Origin: Bacillota bacterium
Lineage (GTDB): Bacteria; Bacillota; Clostridia; Oscillospirales; Ruminococcaceae
Length of the DNA: 5,935 nt
Direction: 5' to 3'
NCBI GenBank assembly: GCA_023394255.1
Contig: JAEXAZ010000280.1
Coordinates: forward strand, 1 to 5,935
A program made the translations under genes and the position numbers. The notes beneath the pieces are model-generated. The model was not told the origin of the DNA, made no database searches, and saw nothing but the letters and a program-made list of their open reading frames with translations. Below are positions 5,469-5,935 of the stretch, piece by piece; position 1 is the first letter of the stretch; each line of letters begins with the position of its first letter.

Positions 5469-5935
5469 TCACCTGAGATACCCGGTTGCAATCCTTGAGG
5501 TAGTCAAAGCCCTTTCTATGGCGGGCACGCTGCTTTTACCAATTGCGACCGCGGACACGGGCGCAAATCCATCCGGTATCTTCAGTTCTCCATAATAATC
5601 CTTCTGGGCCGACAGAACCTGCGCTATGGCAAACAGATACACGCTGCCTAACCCCAAATCAGCGGCGGCCAGCATTATATTTTCTATAATGCACGCGGCA
5701 TTGCAATAGGGGACGGAATTCTGCGGCCCCTCCACTGTTTTGGCAGAAACCAGTATAATCGTCGGTGCGCCGTAAGTCGGATTCATTTCGGGGTTTCCAA
5801 AGGCATCTGAAGCCATGTTATTGATTTTTGTGATCGCTTCCTGGCTTTGAATAACAGTGAGTTTTACTTCGTTATACTTGCCCGAAGCCACAGGCGCCGC
5901 GTTTGCCGCCTCCAGAATGGTCCGCAGTTCTTTTT
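5469..5935 (-). CDS. Nitroreductase-family FMN-dependent oxidoreductase, C-terminal part (5' end outside window)
   Basis: The visible 154 residues run from KELRTILEAANAAPVASGKY to the stop and continue beyond the right edge; the GTG at 5891 is an internal valine, not the start. Family-typical features are the ILEAANAAPVASG segment (residues 6-18), where the FMN-contacting loop lies, the central helix with AACIIENIMLAAADLGLGSVY (an LGLGS segment that is a hallmark of the family), and the C-terminal KIPDGFAPVSAVAIGK followed by an ER-L-T-x-R-I end. About 25-30 N-terminal residues are missing, including the expected RRSxRxF flavin-phosphate motif. Nitroreductases are usually homodimers using NAD(P)H to reduce nitro compounds, quinones or flavins; the true substrate is unknown. 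Its C-terminus looks complete. It is on the same strand as the Cys-rich gene, 211 nt upstream. Confidence 0.85.
   Translation of the reverse strand, partial: KELRTILEAANAAPVASGKYNEVKLTVIQSQEAITKINNMASDAFGNPEMNPTYGAPTIILVSAKTVEGPQNSVPYCNAACIIENIMLAAADLGLGSVYLFAIAQVLSAQKDYYGELKIPDGFAPVSAVAIGKSSVPAIERALTTSRIATGYLR

Noticed and set aside
5304..5595. Plus-strand open frames across the spacer and the nitroreductase end
   Set aside because: Neither has a ribosome binding site or family similarity, and they run antisense into the nitroreductase coding region.

Overview
The window looks like a chromosomal segment of an anaerobic Bacillota (Clostridia, possibly an Oscillospiraceae relative). The evidence is the strong AGGAG/GGAGG ribosome binding sites, the moderate GC content, and a set of oxygen-sensitive iron-sulfur enzymes. 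The genus cannot be fixed from the sequence alone. No tRNA, rRNA, CRISPR array, transposase or phage gene was seen.

Left part (1-1429): the C-terminal end of a PAP2-type membrane phosphatase on the + strand enters from outside the window. It meets tail to tail, 16 nt apart, a minus-strand gene for an uncharacterised 375-residue protein with two membrane segments. A 332-nt divergent intergenic region (1430-1761) follows.

Centre (1762-4070): a tight three-gene + strand operon. Gene 1 is a single-subunit member of the 2-hydroxyacyl-CoA dehydratase/BcrC family, of the type called double-cubane-cluster-containing anaerobic reductase. Gene 2 is an 83-residue DUF3343 protein (putative Se/S carrier-like), starting 1 nt after gene 1 stops. 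Gene 3 is the ATP-dependent activase of the BcrAD/BadFG/HgdC family. By analogy, the activase hydrolyses ATP to push one low-potential electron into the cluster of gene 1, which then reduces a substrate that cannot be named from sequence. The operon ends at two GC-rich stem-loops (4088-4111 and 4138-4166) that also face the convergent minus-strand genes.

Right part (4186-5935, minus strand): read in transcription order, there is the C-terminal part of a nitroreductase-family flavoprotein (cut by the window edge), a 149-residue protein with two four-cysteine clusters, a shard of a metzincin/matrixin-like zinc metalloprotease that keeps its full HExxHxxGxxH motif but little else, and a 175-codon frame of unknown function with no convincing start. 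The last two lie in the same frame, separated by one TGA. This stretch looks like a mosaic or decayed locus and is the most irregular part of the window.

The most interesting items are the reductase/DUF3343/activase operon of unknown substrate, the Cys-rich protein, and the protease shard.
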